Shown: positions 4,054 through 6,027 of the stretch, piece by piece | How the letters are laid out: each line of letters starts with the position of its first letter | Position numbering within the stretch: position 1 is the stretch's first letter | Assembly (NCBI GenBank): GCA_900321365.1 | Contig: ONVT01000049.1 | Coordinates: 1-6,027 of the forward strand | DNA: 6,027 nt | Source of the DNA: an uncultured Eubacteriales bacterium | GTDB lineage: Bacteria > Bacillota_A > Clostridia > Lachnospirales > Lachnospiraceae | Direction of reading: 5' to 3' | Notes under the pieces: model-generated | What the model saw: only the letters and a program-made list of their open reading frames with translations | The model's database searches: none | What the model was told of the DNA's origin: nothing | Position numbers and translations under genes: made by a program

Positions 4054-6027
4054 TCACAGCGGCCACAGGCCGGACCACCATTCTTTCACCTTATCCCACC
4101 AGGTCGGTTCTTTCAATTCCTCGCCGTAGCGGTCACACTGGTAAGCCTCCGCGTTTGCGCCGCCCTCGTCGTAAGCCAGATGGTAGTAATGCGTGTCGAG
4201 GTGGATGCCACGGACGCCGTCGATCATGCAGTGCGGCTGGATCTTGATCCGCCCGTCGAAGGCCTTCTGTGTCGGAATCTTGATCTTGACGACATGCACG
4301 CCCGGCTCCTCTTCCACCGAGTCAGACCAGGAGACATAGTCCTTGCCGTTTACGATGTAGCCATACATATGCATCGACACATGGAAGCTGTCGACCTCGT
4401 CGCTCGTCACATTTTTCAGGACCATTGTGATGGTCTGCGTCTCAGGATCATAGTCGTGGTATTCGATGTCCGCCGAGACCTCCTGCAGGTTCGACTGCTC
4501 GTCCATCCACTTCGACGCCTTTTGAAGCTCCGTATTCACATACTCCAGCCCGTCGCGCTCTATCAGCGTGTCCTGATCAGAAAACAGGTTTGTTCCAAGC
4601 GCGAGGCGGTTCCCCTCGATGTCAACGCCGAGCGCCGCCAGCGTAGTCGGGAAATTATCGATCGTGGCGTATTCGCGGTAGTCGTCGCGGACCGGCTCGA
4701 CGGGGGCATTGATGTAGGCCGTATAGCATTTCCGCCGGTAATCGTAGGACGCAGACGAGCAGAACTCCTTGTTCATCGTCGGATGGTCCCCGGACAAAAT
4801 GATCGTCGTATTCTCATACCACGGCTGCTCCTGGCACCACTCGATAAAGTCAGAGACCTGGTTGTCAGCGCACCTGATCACATTCGCGTACTGTTCATCA
4901 AACTCATCGCCGCACAGCTGGCAGACATAGCCGTTCGGATAGTGCGTATCGACCGTCAGCATGGTAAAGCCAAACGGCTCGTCCTCCGCGGCCAGCGCAG
5001 TCAGCCTGTCCTTCGCGAAATCGAAGAGCTTCTCATCCTCGAATCCCCACCACACTTTATAGTCGGAGGGCAGCTCGCCGTTTGTCGTGTAATACTTCCA
5101 GTCGTAGAAGTCATAGCCGCCGTGCTCGGTAAAGCACAGGCGCCGTCCGCCGAAGGTCGCGTCGGATCCGAAGCTCATCTCCAGGTTGTAGCCCTGTTCC
5201 TGAAGGATGTCGCCCAGGCAGGTCACATCCGAGAAAAATGACGTCTGCGTGTTCATGAAGTTCGTGCCCACGCCCTTGAGCTCGAGCGGGATCTTCAGGG
5301 GCAGGCCGCTTGTGGCGGCGAACATGCCGCCCATCGTCCAGGTAGAATACTTGAGGGAATTGCCCCCGTCCAGAATCTGCTTGTCCGCGCCTGAGAAGTT
5401 TTCATTTTCCCTGGAAATCTTCGTCAGCCTCGGGATGTAGTTGACGTCAAACAGTCCCCCGCTCTCCTTGTCCGCGTAGGAAACCTCCATGGACTCCAGG
5501 AAGATATAGAGAAGGTTGCGCTTTTTCTCCGGGAATGTGAGCTGTACGGACTTCGGATCGACATAATTGTCTTCGATCCATGTCGATTCTTCGCCCAATG
5601 AACTCAGGTGCTCTGATATGCCAAGCTTGTTCCACAGCCCGGTGATCTGGATCATGCCAAATACCATCGCTGCCGCGGCGCAGACCGGAAGGAGCCAGAC
5701 GCGCAGGATATTCCGGGGTTTTGTGTTTTTCTTCTCGTAGTCCTTTCGGAGCGTCTCTTCCATCTCGGGAGACAGCTCGCCGGATTTGGGCGGCTGCTTT
5801 CTCATCAGGAAAATGTGCTCGATGGCGATCAGTGCAAACAGGATGAATACTCCCGGGAACACCGCATATACGAAATAACTCCTGATAATCCCGGAATCCG
5901 TCCCGTTCATGGGCTGCGTTATCGTAAATATCACTTCGTCCAGCGTCAGGTCTCCCCACTCATTGAGGATCCACTGCGCCGTGCGCCCCGAGATGATAAA
6001 GAAGGTCATCACAAAATAAAGAAGCCA
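4054..6027 (-). CDS. LTA synthase/MdoB-family phosphoglycerol transferase, 5' end outside window
   Basis: This is a membrane-anchored enzyme of the alkaline phosphatase/sulfatase superfamily. It should move glycerol-phosphate from phosphatidylglycerol to a cell-envelope glycan or glycolipid outside the membrane. Numbering from the GTG at 6012, the 652 visible residues show the end of a membrane helix (1-9), helices at about 45-68 and 104-123, then the extracytoplasmic catalytic domain (about 165-480). Key motifs are NLLYIFLESME (166-176, metal ligand Glu173), STWTMGGMFAATSGLPL (223-239, likely nucleophile Thr226), DTHYPNG (355-361) and LSGDHPTMN (406-414, metal ligands Asp408 and His410). The Thr motif is closer to E. 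coli MdoB/OpgB than to LtaS. Residues of about 505-625 form an additional, probably beta-rich domain, and the tail is tryptophan-rich. The frame stays open with hydrophobic codons (Trp-Leu-Leu-Tyr-Phe) to base 6027 and the GTG/ATG at 6012/6009 lacks a binding site, so the true start lies beyond the window. Confidence 0.9.
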   Translation of the reverse strand, partial: WLLYFVMTFFIISGRTAQWILNEWGDLTLDEVIFTITQPMNGTDSGIIRSYFVYAVFPGVFILFALIAIEHIFLMRKQPPKSGELSPEMEETLRKDYEKKNTKPRNILRVWLLPVCAAAAMVFGMIQITGLWNKLGISEHLSSLGEESTWIEDNYVDPKSVQLTFPEKKRNLLYIFLESMEVSYADKESGGLFDVNYIPRLTKISRENENFSGADKQILDGGNSLKYSTWTMGGMFAATSGLPLKIPLELKGVGTNFMNTQTSFFSDVTCLGDILQEQGYNLEMSFGSDATFGGRRLCFTEHGGYDFYDWKYYTTNGELPSDYKVWWGFEDEKLFDFAKDRLTALAAEDEPFGFTMLTVDTHYPNGYVCQLCGDEFDEQYANVIRCADNQVSDFIEWCQEQPWYENTTIILSGDHPTMNKEFCSSASYDYRRKCYTAYINAPVEPVRDDYREYATIDNFPTTLAALGVDIEGNRLALGTNLFSDQDTLIERDGLEYVNTELQKASKWMDEQSNLQEVSADIEYHDYDPETQTITMVLKNVTSDEVDSFHVSMHMYGYIVNGKDYVSWSDSVEEEPGVHVVKIKIPTQKAFDGRIKIQPHCMIDGVRGIHLDTHYYHLAYDEGGANAEAYQCDRYGEELKEPTWWDKVKEWWSGLWPL

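Noticed and set aside
3961..5241. Long plus-strand open frame of 426 codons opposite the phosphoglycerol transferase gene
   Set aside because: It is entirely antisense to a gene with clear catalytic motifs. Its translation is rich in Arg, Val and Leu without recognisable motifs, its start lies before and inside the terminator stem, and it has no binding site. GC-rich codon bias on the opposite strand explains it.

Overview
The window looks like a chromosomal segment of a Gram-positive anaerobe of the class Clostridia, most likely a Lachnospiraceae-type organism of fairly high GC content. This is inferred from AGGAGG-type ribosome binding sites, from the gene neighbourhood, and from protein flavour. 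The neighbourhood has a long-form Sua5, a YwlE-like protein, uracil phosphoribosyltransferase and dCMP deaminase, followed by a convergent LTA-synthase/MdoB-type phosphoglycerol transferase. No species can be named from the sequence alone.

Layout. Bases 1-80 (minus) are the first codons of an unrecognised acidic protein with a good Shine-Dalgarno site and a likely extended -10 promoter. A divergent gap of about 200 bases leads into a plus-strand gene series. It runs: Sua5 (278-1366), which makes threonylcarbamoyl-AMP for tRNA t6A; a YwlE-like low-molecular-weight phosphatase homologue (1501-1968) whose catalytic loop is destroyed; upp (2117-2746), uracil salvage; and dCMP deaminase (2809-3303), dUMP supply. 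The last two join pyrimidine salvage to thymidylate synthesis. The sua5-ywlE-(rpiB)-upp order is a familiar Firmicutes arrangement. Here rpiB is missing and the ywlE position holds an apparently dead enzyme.

Bases 3381-3930 hold a compact, visibly AT-richer type II toxin-antitoxin pair (antitoxin, then a RelE/ParE-superfamily toxin, overlapping by 11 bases), probably acquired laterally. It is followed by a very strong intrinsic terminator (20-bp perfect stem plus seven Ts) that ends plus-strand transcription.

The last third (4054-6027, minus, open at the window edge) is a membrane-anchored alkaline-phosphatase-superfamily phosphoglycerol transferase. It has an extra C-terminal domain and a tryptophan-rich tail.

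No rRNA, tRNA, CRISPR array, insertion sequence or prophage gene was seen, and no gap between genes exceeds 300 bases. The most interesting item is the pseudo-phosphatase. It has lost the nucleophilic cysteine and the phosphate-binding arginine, but keeps the fold signature, the general-acid Asp-Pro-Tyr loop and the threonine linked to phosphoarginine specificity in YwlE.
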